This document shows positions 18,335 through 26,489 of a stretch of 64,000 nt of DNA, in pieces. Numbering within the stretch: position 1 is the first letter of the stretch; each line of letters starts with the position of its first letter. The stretch is taken from NCBI GenBank assembly GCA_934271365.1, contig CAKQRI010000005.1:1-64000 (forward strand). Direction: 5' to 3'. The notes under the pieces are model-generated. The model had not been told where the DNA came from. It did no database searches and was given only the letters and a program-made list of their open reading frames with translations. Both the position numbers and the translations under genes were made by a program. The DNA comes from an uncultured Spirochaetales bacterium. Its GTDB lineage: Bacteria; Spirochaetota; Spirochaetia; Sphaerochaetales; Sphaerochaetaceae.

Positions 18335-19627
18335 ATGTTTCGATTTGTTCTGGGAGAAATGAAAGAGTGGAGAAATAAAGAACACCACAAACCATTGATT
18401 CTCAAAGGAAGCAGACAGGTTGGAAAGACATGGCTTATGAAAGAATTCTCTAAAGAATTCGATGATTCCATATATTGTAATTTTGAGAATATGAATCAGA
18501 TCTCTTCTGTATTCAAGACCTCTTTGGATCCTAATGTGATAATAGCGAATCTTTCTCTTTTATTTGGAAAGAAGATAGAAGTGGGTAAAACACTGATTAT
18601 TTTTGATGAGATACAGGAATGTCCTGAAGCACTTACATCATTGAAGTATTTTCATGAAGAGCTACCTGGAATGGATATAGTTTCAGCTGGAAGCCTTCTT
18701 GGAACTTACCTGTCTGAGATATCATATCCAGTAGGAATGGTAGATATCATTGATGTATATCCAATGACATTTGAGGAGTTTCTGATAGAGGTCAGTCCTG
18801 AACTTGCAGATTTCTATAAATCAATTACAGCTGATACTGTAATTCCAGATGCTATTCATTCTCGTTTTCTTGAAGTGATGGATATTTATTTCATTGTCGG
18901 AGGAATGCCTGAAGCTGTTTCTATTTATTCAAAGAACAGAAATGTCAATGAAGTAAGATATATTGAGCGCACGATAAATGAGATGACAAAAAATGATATG
19001 TCAAAGCACAATACAAAGATTGATGCAGCGAAGATTCTAGAGATTTATGAATCCCTTCCATCACAGCTTGCCAAAGAGAATAGGAAATTTGTATTCACTG
19101 CTGTAAGAGGGAGTGCGAGAGCAAGGGAGTATGGTAATTCAATTATCTGGCTTAAAGAAGCTGGAATTGTAGAGCAGGTATTCAATGTCTCAAAGGCGTA
19201 TTATCCTTTAGAAGCATATAAAGACCCAATGGAATTCAAGCTGTATCATTATGATATAGGGCTTCTTACAAATATAGCAGCAATTGATCCTTCTTATATA
19301 ATCCAGGGAATAGAGTTTTTCTTCAAAGGAGCGATTGCAGAGAATTTCGTTCTACTCGAGCTTAGGCATAATATTTCAGAGAACGTATTTTACTATTCAC
19401 ATAATAACAATCTTGAGGTAGATTTTCTGATTCAGAAGCCAGAAGGGATTATTCCTATTGAAGTGAAATCTGGGATGGCTCTTAAATCAGCAAGTTTTTC
19501 CACATTTATGGAAAAGAATGGATTTGATAAAGGAATCAAATTCTCAAGAATGCCGATTCTCATAAGAGATAGTGTAGTGAACATTCCATTGTATCTTGCA
19601 GGAAAAGCAGATCAGCTATTCAGATGA
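18335..19627 (+). CDS. AAA-type ATPase with C-terminal DUF4143 domain
   Basis: A 430-residue member of the large AAA/DUF4143 family, common and often multicopy in gut bacteria and of unknown cellular role. Walker A is KGSRQVGKT near residue 27 and Walker B is TLIIFDEIQEC near 90. SAGSLLG and the DUF4143 region follow, ending in a PD-(D/E)XK-like strand VDFLIQ...IPIEVKSG. The gene is divergent from hipBST and is preceded by two palindromes. It has a lower G+C content than the core genes, consistent with accessory DNA. Function is not assigned. Confidence 0.85.
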   Translation: MFRFVLGEMKEWRNKEHHKPLILKGSRQVGKTWLMKEFSKEFDDSIYCNFENMNQISSVFKTSLDPNVIIANLSLLFGKKIEVGKTLIIFDEIQECPEALTSLKYFHEELPGMDIVSAGSLLGTYLSEISYPVGMVDIIDVYPMTFEEFLIEVSPELADFYKSITADTVIPDAIHSRFLEVMDIYFIVGGMPEAVSIYSKNRNVNEVRYIERTINEMTKNDMSKHNTKIDAAKILEIYESLPSQLAKENRKFVFTAVRGSARAREYGNSIIWLKEAGIVEQVFNVSKAYYPLEAYKDPMEFKLYHYDIGLLTNIAAIDPSYIIQGIEFFFKGAIAENFVLLELRHNISENVFYYSHNNNLEVDFLIQKPEGIIPIEVKSGMALKSASFSTFMEKNGFDKGIKFSRMPILIRDSVVNIPLYLAGKADQLFR

Positions 19628-19649
19628 TGCTAAGTATGGTTACTTCTGT

Positions 19650-19678
19650 CCAGATATTGCAAGCTATGCAATACCTGG
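19650..19678 (+). terminator. Hairpin between convergent genes
   Basis: CCAG-A-TATTGCA/TGCAATA-C-CTGG forms an 11-bp stem with one mismatch, 23 bases after the DUF4143 stop and before the end of gpsA on the other strand. The T-rich tract (TTTTTATTTT) comes only 13 bases later, so termination is plausible but not classical. Confidence 0.45.
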
Positions 19679-19692
19679 GATGGAAGATGTTT

Positions 19693-20652
19693 TTATTTTA
19701 GTACGTTGATGATGTAATTGTTCAGGCTGTCACCTTCATATAGAAGCTTGTAGAGTGACTGTACAAGAGGGAAGTCATCAGCAGCATTCTGCTCTCTTGT
19801 GAATTCTCCTATGAGCTTTATGGTCCTCTGGCCTTCAATTACAGTTGCTGTATTCTTCTCGCTGTCAAAAGTGAAGCCCTTTCCGATCAGCATCCCGAAT
19901 GTCCTGTTTCTTGATAGGTCATTGAGTGCGGTAAGGCCAAGGTCTCCGATACCGCAGTATCTGAAGATAGTCTCGCTATCGCATCCATACATCTTGAGAA
20001 GCTCTCTCATCTCATTTACAGCTTTTGTATAGACAAGAAAGTCAACATTAGGGCTGTTGTATTTTCCTGATACCAGTCCGATTGCGATTGCATACATATT
20101 CTTCAGTATTGATAGGAGCTCTACAGCTCTGACATCATGTGAATAATCAAGAGTGAAGCCAGTTTTAGGGAGCACCTCATCTTTGAAGAACTCATAGTCT
20201 TCTTTCTTTCCACCGAATGTGAATGCAGTCGGAAAGCCGTTGATTGTCTCGATTGCAAATGAAGGTCCCTTCATGCTTGCAGTCCTCTCAAATGGAATAT
20301 CCTCAGTGATGAATGCACCTTCATCGCTCATTCCCTTTGCAAGGTTTATGACAAGAGGATTACTCTTTACCTGGCTTTTGATTCTTTCAGAGAATGGCAC
20401 AATGACCTTTGATGGAAGCACAAGCATTATGATATCTGCATCTCTGAAGATCTCATCATTGCTTGTTGCGCTGACATTAGAGCTTAGGAATCTAGAAGGA
20501 AAATACTTCATGTTCCTGTGGTTCTCATTGATATCCTTTTCTACATCCTTCTCAATTGTGTGGAGGGTAATCTTATTGTTAGTGTTCCATGATAAGCGCT
20601 CTGCGATAGCTGTTCCGAATACGCCAGCGCCTGCTACAACGATATTATTCAA
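19693..20652 (-). CDS. gpsA: Glycerol-3-phosphate dehydrogenase [NAD(P)+]
   Basis: It interconverts dihydroxyacetone phosphate and glycerol-3-phosphate to supply phospholipid synthesis. The N-terminal Rossmann motif is GAGVFGTAIA at residues 7-16. The catalytic lysine lies in NLAKGMSDEG, and the C-terminal helical domain has YCGIGDLGLTALNDLSRNR, the GpsA signature region. Length (319) is normal. Its ATG overlaps the stop of the upstream GH36 gene by 4 bases, so both are in one minus-strand transcript. Confidence 0.92.
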   Translation of the reverse strand: MNNIVVAGAGVFGTAIAERLSWNTNNKITLHTIEKDVEKDINENHRNMKYFPSRFLSSNVSATSNDEIFRDADIIMLVLPSKVIVPFSERIKSQVKSNPLVINLAKGMSDEGAFITEDIPFERTASMKGPSFAIETINGFPTAFTFGGKKEDYEFFKDEVLPKTGFTLDYSHDVRAVELLSILKNMYAIAIGLVSGKYNSPNVDFLVYTKAVNEMRELLKMYGCDSETIFRYCGIGDLGLTALNDLSRNRTFGMLIGKGFTFDSEKNTATVIEGQRTIKLIGEFTREQNAADDFPLVQSLYKLLYEGDSLNNYIINVLK

Positions 20653-22907
20653 TTTCTGTCTACGACCTTTTTCAAAATATATAGTCTGGAAGAGAAGTCC
20701 GGAAGATTCCTCATTCCATCTTTAGCTCCTGATCCTGAAACCTGCTCTACAAGAGAGATTCCAGCCCATTTCAGGCTATCACCTGAAATGTTATAGCATT
20801 CTGGCTCCTGAGGAAAGAGTGCCTCTTCAACTTCGCTCTGATAGTGATCTCGTGCGAAGAACTGGTAGTCATATTCCTCATTTGCATCAAGTATCCTTAT
20901 CTTCTCGGCAGATGTGTTGAGATTCCTCATAAGCTGGAAATAAAGAATGATGATTGTTGATGCGTCGCTGTTTGCTACTGTCCATATCACTCTGTTCCCG
21001 CTTTCCTGTACTCTGAATCTGCCAAGCTGGAGAAGCGGTCTATATGCTTTATAGAATTCAATCTGGCTCCTTATCCTCTCTTCGCTTTCTCTTTCCATTT
21101 TATCTGTTTCTATCGAGTAGCTGAGAACTCCGAATGCAGATGTGTTGAATCTCGTCTCTTCATCTATTATCCTTCCGCTCATTGGATTTGGAGAGCCTGT
21201 GATAATGCCTTCTGTAACAGAGAGAGGGTAGAGCCTCAGTGTTCCTTCAAAGCTCTTCAGCCGTGAAATTGGATCTGTAGCCGCGGAGGATGATGCCGAT
21301 GAGGCAAATGAGAGGATTCCTAGGTCAAAATGAGTGCTGCCTGCAGCCTCTATATAAAGCTGAGGATTCTTTTTTGTGACAGAATCAAGCACGTTGTAGA
21401 GCCCTAGGATATATCTGTGCTGGAACTGTCCATAATCCATAATCTCCCCATGGGAGAAAGGATCAGAATAAAGCCTGCTGAGATCCCATTTTATATAATC
21501 GATCTTCACAATCTCAACTAGCTTGTTGATTGTTCCGATCAGCCAGTTCTGGACATCTTCTCTTGTGAGATCAAGAAGCTGTTCACTTCGTCCTATTGCA
21601 TTGGCCTCGGGCTTTTTTCCGATTATCCAATCAGGGTGCATCCTTCCGACTTCGCTATGCTCGCTTATTGCCTCCGGCTCCATCCAGATGCCGAATAAAA
21701 GACCAAGAAGATGCACTTCACCAGCTGTTGCTGTAAGTCCTGATGGGAATTTCATGGTGTTTGCATACCAGTCTCCAAGACTTGTTTTCTCATTGCGTCT
21801 TGCGCCAAACCAGCCATCGTCGACTATGATTCCCTCAAATCCGAGTTCTTTTGCCTTCTGTGCCATTAAGGTTGTTTTCTTCTCATTTATGCTGAAGTGC
21901 TCTGCTTCCCATGTGCTTAGCATCAGAGGCTTCATTCTGTTCTTCCAGAGGCCTCTTCTGACATACCGCTCGATAAAGGCATGAGAGATGTCGGAGAGTG
22001 AATCGATTCCAGCAGGGCTATACATCATCGTAGCTTCAGGTGATTCCAGAAATTCACCACCAGCGAGAGGCCACGATAGCATGTCGCTGTTCATGCCCCA
22101 GACTATGTGTGTTATTCCTTTTTCAGTTACAGATATGCTTTCTCTGTGTGCTGATGAATAGATCAGATTAAGAGCATAACATTCTCTTCCTTTTTCAAGT
22201 ATGAATCCAGGATTTGCGCTAGGCCCAGAGGCAAGGTGCCTTGACTCTGTGATATATGTTCCGCTATTGATCTCTGTGATCACTTCTTTTCTCTCTTCTG
22301 CCCATTTACCGCAGAATGAATGTATTGAGAATCTCGTTCCCCTGAAATCAAGAGTTCCGGAGGCGAGTGCTCTAACTGTTATCTTCTCACTTCCTTCATT
22401 AGCTATGACAGTCCGTCTTGTAATTGTGTCTGCTGCTGCAAATACAGTGTAGTATGTTGTGACTCTGATATCAGAATTATCATCCTTATATGTGACTTCC
22501 AGAGTTTCAGCTTCATCCTCGGATGCAAGAGCCTGAGGCATTGATTGAGTGCGGAATCTCACGATTCCACGTGCTATTCTATAGCTTCTGAGTGAGAGGC
22601 TTAATGTGCGCTCTCCTTTTTCTCCGTAGCTGACAGCAATTGAAGGCGTTCTGTAGTCGCCTCTGCCTTCTGTGGATATCTCAAGCAGTGTATCATCCAG
22701 TGATGTCTGCTCATTTCTATCGCTTATTGTAGAGAGCGTCGGAGCAATCAGATGCTTTTCTCTCATTGCTGATAGGCTGAATGCTGGATCTCTCAGCCTT
22801 CTGCCATAATAGATATGCTCTGTGATGCCTGATGGCATCAGTGCAAAGACATAGCTTGTGTTCCTTGTTGCTAAATGGAATATTGAATTCTGTTTTATAT
22901 CTATCAT
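20649..22907 (-). CDS. Glycoside hydrolase family 36-like protein, acid/base residue replaced
   Basis: A 752-residue homologue of GH36 alpha-galactosidases. An N-terminal beta-supersandwich (about 1-310) precedes a TIM barrel with IVDDGWFGAR (Asp363-364), GIWMEPE, HPDWI and the nucleophile motif IKWDLSR (Asp475). Two expected motifs are altered. The sugar-binding C-x-S-G-G-x-R-F-D is EAAGSTHFD at 520-528. The acid/base site W-x-S-D-x-T-D is SSSAATD at 539-545, with Ala542 at the catalytic Asp. The flanks align without gaps. It may have other chemistry or be a binding protein. GAGG lies 7 bases before the ATG. gpsA follows with a 4-base overlap. Confidence 0.8.
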   Translation of the reverse strand: MIDIKQNSIFHLATRNTSYVFALMPSGITEHIYYGRRLRDPAFSLSAMREKHLIAPTLSTISDRNEQTSLDDTLLEISTEGRGDYRTPSIAVSYGEKGERTLSLSLRSYRIARGIVRFRTQSMPQALASEDEAETLEVTYKDDNSDIRVTTYYTVFAAADTITRRTVIANEGSEKITVRALASGTLDFRGTRFSIHSFCGKWAEERKEVITEINSGTYITESRHLASGPSANPGFILEKGRECYALNLIYSSAHRESISVTEKGITHIVWGMNSDMLSWPLAGGEFLESPEATMMYSPAGIDSLSDISHAFIERYVRRGLWKNRMKPLMLSTWEAEHFSINEKKTTLMAQKAKELGFEGIIVDDGWFGARRNEKTSLGDWYANTMKFPSGLTATAGEVHLLGLLFGIWMEPEAISEHSEVGRMHPDWIIGKKPEANAIGRSEQLLDLTREDVQNWLIGTINKLVEIVKIDYIKWDLSRLYSDPFSHGEIMDYGQFQHRYILGLYNVLDSVTKKNPQLYIEAAGSTHFDLGILSFASSASSSAATDPISRLKSFEGTLRLYPLSVTEGIITGSPNPMSGRIIDEETRFNTSAFGVLSYSIETDKMERESEERIRSQIEFYKAYRPLLQLGRFRVQESGNRVIWTVANSDASTIIILYFQLMRNLNTSAEKIRILDANEEYDYQFFARDHYQSEVEEALFPQEPECYNISGDSLKWAGISLVEQVSGSGAKDGMRNLPDFSSRLYILKKVVDRN

Positions 22908-22976
22908 AGCTAGCCTCAGAAAAAAGTATTACTATAATATTAAGTCAATATCAGTCTAAGAGAAAGGGGTTGCTAA

Positions 22977-24164
22977 ATGGATATTAGACGCCTTGCCCTA
23001 TGGGAGGGCAGATATGCAACTTATATGTCAAATGGCTCGTTCAGCTCTGTAATTGAGGACCAGGGTGAAGTTGCTCTGGAACTCAGTGCCAGAATGCCTA
23101 GCGGAGCAACCATATCTCCGCTATCCTTGCCTTATTTCAGAGGGACTGGCTCTGGCGTGTTCTCAGACGATAATGGTTCCTGGTGGCAGCAGAAGCAGGG
23201 ACTATACCAGGCAGGAGGTGCTTATTTCAGCTTCCCGGATGGACAGGAAGAGCATGTCAACTCAACTGGTACTTACTGGATGCTCAGACGTTATGGAATA
23301 GAGGATGAGTATTCTGCGCTCTGGAAGTATTCAGAGATGAAATCCAGAGAGATCGGCAATAAGTATCATATTGGACGGGTTGATGTAATGCTGCCAGATA
23401 ACAATGTTCTTTATACGGCAATAAGGATAACGAATACAGGTGAAGAAGTCCTTAGAGGCAATCCTAGCTGGACAAGCATGCTCTCTTCTCCTCTCATAGA
23501 GACTGGATCATTCATGAATACAGATGCTAAGTACTTCTCATCCTATCCTTTATCAAGAAGAGAGAACGGCATTAACAGACTTGAATGCGGAGTTGTATTT
23601 GAGGATCTGAGAAAGGCTCCGCTCTCTGGTGGCGGCAATGCGGATGTCTCTGTTGTTCCACCTCCTACGGGAACTTATGATTATATGATAGGTAAGCTTT
23701 CAGATGAGTGTGCTTCAAGCTGGATTACTGTGCTCAATCCTCAGACTCAGATGATTTATCTATCATTCACACCGAGTGTGGCTGCTGAAGATGAGTATGT
23801 CTTTCCGAATGTTGCAATATGCCAGAACTATTATGGGCGCATGGATGTGCCTTGGGCTCTTTTTGATGGCGCAACACCACAGGTCAATGCTGTATCTGTG
23901 GGCTTTAATGCTGGTCCTAAGGGCTCCGATAATTTCTATCTAGAGCCAGGTGAATCCAGAAACATATATATAGGAAATGCATTTGAAAGCTATGAGAATC
24001 CCCGGATAAGCCTTGGATTCTACTCAAATACCGTAACACCAAAGGGGTTTCTGCTGAAGAGGACTAAGAGCTATGCTTTCATAAAGGCTGATACATCATT
24101 CAAGGCGCTTAAGAGGATTTCTAAGCCGCTTTTCTTCAGAGCATCTGGGGAAGAACAAAAATAA
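22977..24164 (+). CDS. Uncharacterized, presumably cytoplasmic beta-rich protein beside GH36
   Basis: I do not recognise this 395-residue protein. It has no signal peptide or membrane segment. It is rich in Gly, Ser, Tyr and Trp with alternating beta-strand patterns, and shows LEPGESRNIYIG near residue 325, a phrase often seen in beta-sandwich sugar-binding or mutarotase-like domains. The gene is divergent from the GH36 gene across 69 bases, so shared regulation and a role in the same carbohydrate are plausible. AAAGGGG precedes the ATG. A galactose-mutarotase-like fold is a guess. Confidence 0.6.
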   Translation: MDIRRLALWEGRYATYMSNGSFSSVIEDQGEVALELSARMPSGATISPLSLPYFRGTGSGVFSDDNGSWWQQKQGLYQAGGAYFSFPDGQEEHVNSTGTYWMLRRYGIEDEYSALWKYSEMKSREIGNKYHIGRVDVMLPDNNVLYTAIRITNTGEEVLRGNPSWTSMLSSPLIETGSFMNTDAKYFSSYPLSRRENGINRLECGVVFEDLRKAPLSGGGNADVSVVPPPTGTYDYMIGKLSDECASSWITVLNPQTQMIYLSFTPSVAAEDEYVFPNVAICQNYYGRMDVPWALFDGATPQVNAVSVGFNAGPKGSDNFYLEPGESRNIYIGNAFESYENPRISLGFYSNTVTPKGFLLKRTKSYAFIKADTSFKALKRISKPLFFRASGEEQK

Positions 24165-24182
24165 GGAGGCTTCCAAGCCTCC
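24165..24182 (-). terminator. Bidirectional terminator between convergent genes
   Basis: The perfect 8-bp stem GGAGGCTT/AAGCCTCC has a 2-base loop. On the minus strand it is followed by TTATTTTTG, so it best serves the outer-membrane gene at 24190-24783. It starts directly at the stop of the plus-strand gene. Confidence 0.75.
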
Positions 24183-24189
24183 TCTGTCT

Positions 24190-24783
24190 TCAGTAAACAA
24201 GATAATCGTATGCAGAAGATGATGGGTAGTTCCCACTTCTCCATGTGAAGCCGACATATGCTTTTACATCGCCTGTGATTCCGTTTCTCTCTCCGCTTTT
24301 AGCTGCAATATTATTGAAGAGCAGATATCCTGTTGTTCCAATTGTTATTCCGAGATTGCTATAAGTGCCAGGATAATAGGTATAGTAAGCATCAGCTGAA
24401 ATTCCAAAGCTTACGCGATCATATTCTATGGCATCATTTGTCTTTCCTGTCTCAACATATATAGCAGGACCAAGCATTACATTGATTGTGCTTCTGAAAT
24501 TCGGAACGAATGCAAGCACAGCTCCGGCTGTTACAGCAGCTGCGACATTCAGGTCATTCTTCGGAAAGACGAAATCGAAGTCAGAGCTTGATCCGAGTCC
24601 AAAATAGAAATGCCTGTTTATATCTGTCACATACTGATATTTTGCATTACCTCCGAATGTAGGGAGGTTCTCGACAAAACTGAATCCACCTGACATGTTC
24701 ACAGAGAGGAAATCCATATCATAGGCAAACAGCGATAGAGCAGCCATGCTCAGAATTAATATTGATAATAAAAGCTTCTTCAT
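24190..24783 (-). CDS. Predicted outer-membrane beta-barrel protein
   Basis: A 197-residue exported protein of unknown function. It starts with a clear signal peptide (MKKLLLSILILSMAALSLFA). The mature part is made of short alternating amphipathic strands ending in aromatic residues, such as HFYFGLGSS, INVMLGPAIYVETG and SFGISADAYYTYYPG, typical of a small 8-10-stranded barrel. The C-terminus ends DYLVY, with a final aromatic residue as in many barrels. I chose the ATG at 24783 because it directly begins the signal peptide; an upstream in-frame start would add about 26 residues. Confidence 0.75.
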   Translation of the reverse strand: MKKLLLSILILSMAALSLFAYDMDFLSVNMSGGFSFVENLPTFGGNAKYQYVTDINRHFYFGLGSSSDFDFVFPKNDLNVAAAVTAGAVLAFVPNFRSTINVMLGPAIYVETGKTNDAIEYDRVSFGISADAYYTYYPGTYSNLGITIGTTGYLLFNNIAAKSGERNGITGDVKAYVGFTWRSGNYPSSSAYDYLVY

Positions 24784-24823
24784 GGATATCAGATTAAAAC
24801 TCCATTGAAGATAAGTCAATTTT

Positions 24824-25153
24824 TCAATAAGGATTCCATAGATAGTGTTTGAGATCTGCATATCCTTTTCTTTTCATCTCAACGCCTTCGTTTATGAGAA
24901 GTTCTTCCTGTTCCAGCCAGCCCGGTGCTATTCTTCCGCTATGGTTCACAACTCTATGGCATGGATAGTCTCCATAGAATTCAGCTCTTGAAAGCACTTT
25001 TGCAACAAGTCTTGAATTTCTTTCTTTCCCGATAAGCCTGGCAATCTGGCCATATGTTGCGACTTTTCCTCGTGGAATCTCCGCAACAGCTGATAGCACT
25101 CTATAAGCAAAATCATCATCTAAAACAGCATGTTCTGACATCTCATCCACCAT
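24824..25153 (-). CDS. Ogt/MGMT-family DNA-binding protein (alkyltransferase or ATL)
   Basis: A 109-residue protein equal to the C-terminal DNA-binding domain of O6-alkylguanine-DNA alkyltransferase. It shows IPRGKVATYGQIARLIG and the active-site motif PCHRVV with Cys65. Alkyltransferase-like (ATL) proteins of this short size usually have Trp at that cysteine; here the cysteine is kept, so alkyl transfer is possible. I chose the ATG at 25153, which has AGAGGG about nine bases upstream. Longer readings would run into the oppositely oriented tRNA-Cys. Confidence 0.85.
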   Translation of the reverse strand: MVDEMSEHAVLDDDFAYRVLSAVAEIPRGKVATYGQIARLIGKERNSRLVAKVLSRAEFYGDYPCHRVVNHSGRIAPGWLEQEELLINEGVEMKRKGYADLKHYLWNPY

Positions 25154-25211
25154 TTTAATTTCCCTCTTGATTTTATCCATTCTCTCTGCTAGATTAAAGA
25201 GGTACTTATAT

Positions 25212-25285
25212 GGTGTCGTGCCCGAGCGGCCTAAGGGGACGGTCTGCAAAACCGTTTTTCATCGGTTCGAATCCGATCGACACCT
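25212..25285 (+). tRNA. tRNA-Cys (anticodon GCA)
   Basis: The 74-nt cloverleaf has acceptor GGTGTCG/CGACACC, anticodon stem ACGGT/ACCGT with loop CTGCAAA (anticodon 25246-25248) and T-arm ATCGG-TTCGAAT-CCGAT. The discriminator is T, as expected for tRNA-Cys. The D-stem is only three clear pairs. CCA is not encoded. Confidence 0.95.
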
Positions 25286-25287
25286 TG

Positions 25288-25313
25288 AGCTCATCTTAGG
25301 ATGAGCTTTTTTT
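25288..25313 (+). terminator. Terminator of tRNA-Cys
   Basis: The stem AGCTCATC/GATGAGCT with loop TTAG runs into a T7 tract, 2 bases after the tRNA. Confidence 0.88.
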
Positions 25314-25363
25314 ATTGAGCAATCTCTTTTCCCAATTTCCAGAAGTTATATTAAACTTATTAC

Positions 25364-26476
25364 ATGAGAAGAAATATCCTGATAATCGGAGCTGGCATCG
25401 CTGGCGTGCATTTATCCAAGCTGTTATCTGAAAGCGAGGATAATCGTGTAATGCTTATCTCAGGAGAGCATTATCTTCCATATTATAGAATGCGTCTTGA
25501 TAAGATTCTTGAAGGCTCTTCTCCTGATAGCATCAAGATCCACGATAGAGAGTGGTACATGGAGAATAATATCGAGCTGATACATCAGAGAGCCTTATCC
25601 TTTGATCCTGAGAAGAAGATGGTAGGGCTTGAGAATGGAAGCGCAATCAAGTATGACGTATTGGTTCTTGCAACTGGTGCAAAGGCTTTTATTCCTCCTG
25701 TTGAGGGCAAGCATAAGTGCATTGCATCACTGAGAAGCATGGATGATGCGCTATTTCTCAGGGAGAAGCTATTATCAGCAGAAAGCGTAGCAATAGTCGG
25801 AGGTGGCGTGCTCGGAATAGAAGCTGCAATAACAATAGCAGGAGCATTCCCTATAAAAGTCCATGTGATAGAAAGCTCGCCATATGTCTTATCCAAGATG
25901 ATTGATAGCTCATCTTCTTCTTATCTGGAGTCAATACTGGAAAGTAGAGGAATAGTGATTCACAAGAATGCAAGGCTTACTGAACTCAGAGAGAGCAGCC
26001 TTGTATTGGAAGATTCTGAAATAGATGCAGATGTGGTATTGTTCTCAACTGGAGTCAGGGCCGATAAGTCTCTTGCAGAAAGGGCGGGGCTTGAGAATGA
26101 ACGAGGGATAAAAGTGGATGGATTCTTAGAGACCAGTGCCGACGGCATCTATGCAATAGGTGATGCTGCGGAATTTGATGGAAATTGCTTTGGTCTTGCT
26201 CTGTATGCAAGAGAGATGGCTGAAGCTGCAGCTAGAAACATAAATGGAGAGAAGTCTGAATATGTTCCGTCTTCTCCGTCTTTTCTATTGTCTGCAGGTG
26301 GAATCTCTGTCTCTTCAGCTGGAGCTCTTATAGGCGATAGACATTCAGAGTCATCCGGTGATAGCCTAAAGACCTATTTCGTAGAGAATGGAATACTGCG
26401 AGGTGCTGTGCTGATCAATGCTCTTTCAAGCATCCAGAAAGTCAGTGCCTTGATTGATAAGCCATATATTGGATAA
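25364..26476 (+). CDS. FAD/NAD(P)-dependent oxidoreductase (rubredoxin reductase / NirB-like)
   Basis: A 370-residue pyridine nucleotide-disulfide-type flavoprotein. FAD is bound at GAGIAGVHL (residues 8-16), with YDVLVLATGAKAF near 100. The NAD(P) Rossmann motif is GGGVLGIEAA near 146, and the second FAD motif is GIYAIGDAAEF near 265. There is no redox-active CxxC, which places it with rubredoxin/ferredoxin reductases and the NADH oxidase or nitrite-reductase flavin module. In an anaerobe an oxygen- or peroxide-detoxifying role is plausible. The stop lies 13 bases before the malic enzyme ATG. Confidence 0.85.
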   Translation: MRRNILIIGAGIAGVHLSKLLSESEDNRVMLISGEHYLPYYRMRLDKILEGSSPDSIKIHDREWYMENNIELIHQRALSFDPEKKMVGLENGSAIKYDVLVLATGAKAFIPPVEGKHKCIASLRSMDDALFLREKLLSAESVAIVGGGVLGIEAAITIAGAFPIKVHVIESSPYVLSKMIDSSSSSYLESILESRGIVIHKNARLTELRESSLVLEDSEIDADVVLFSTGVRADKSLAERAGLENERGIKVDGFLETSADGIYAIGDAAEFDGNCFGLALYAREMAEAAARNINGEKSEYVPSSPSFLLSAGGISVSSAGALIGDRHSESSGDSLKTYFVENGILRGAVLINALSSIQKVSALIDKPYIG

Positions 26477-26489
26477 AGGAGCAGTTATT

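Noticed and set aside
25154..25249. Longer Ogt-like protein starting at 25249
   Set aside because: The extension overlaps the tRNA-Cys gene. The ATG at 25153 has a good ribosome site.
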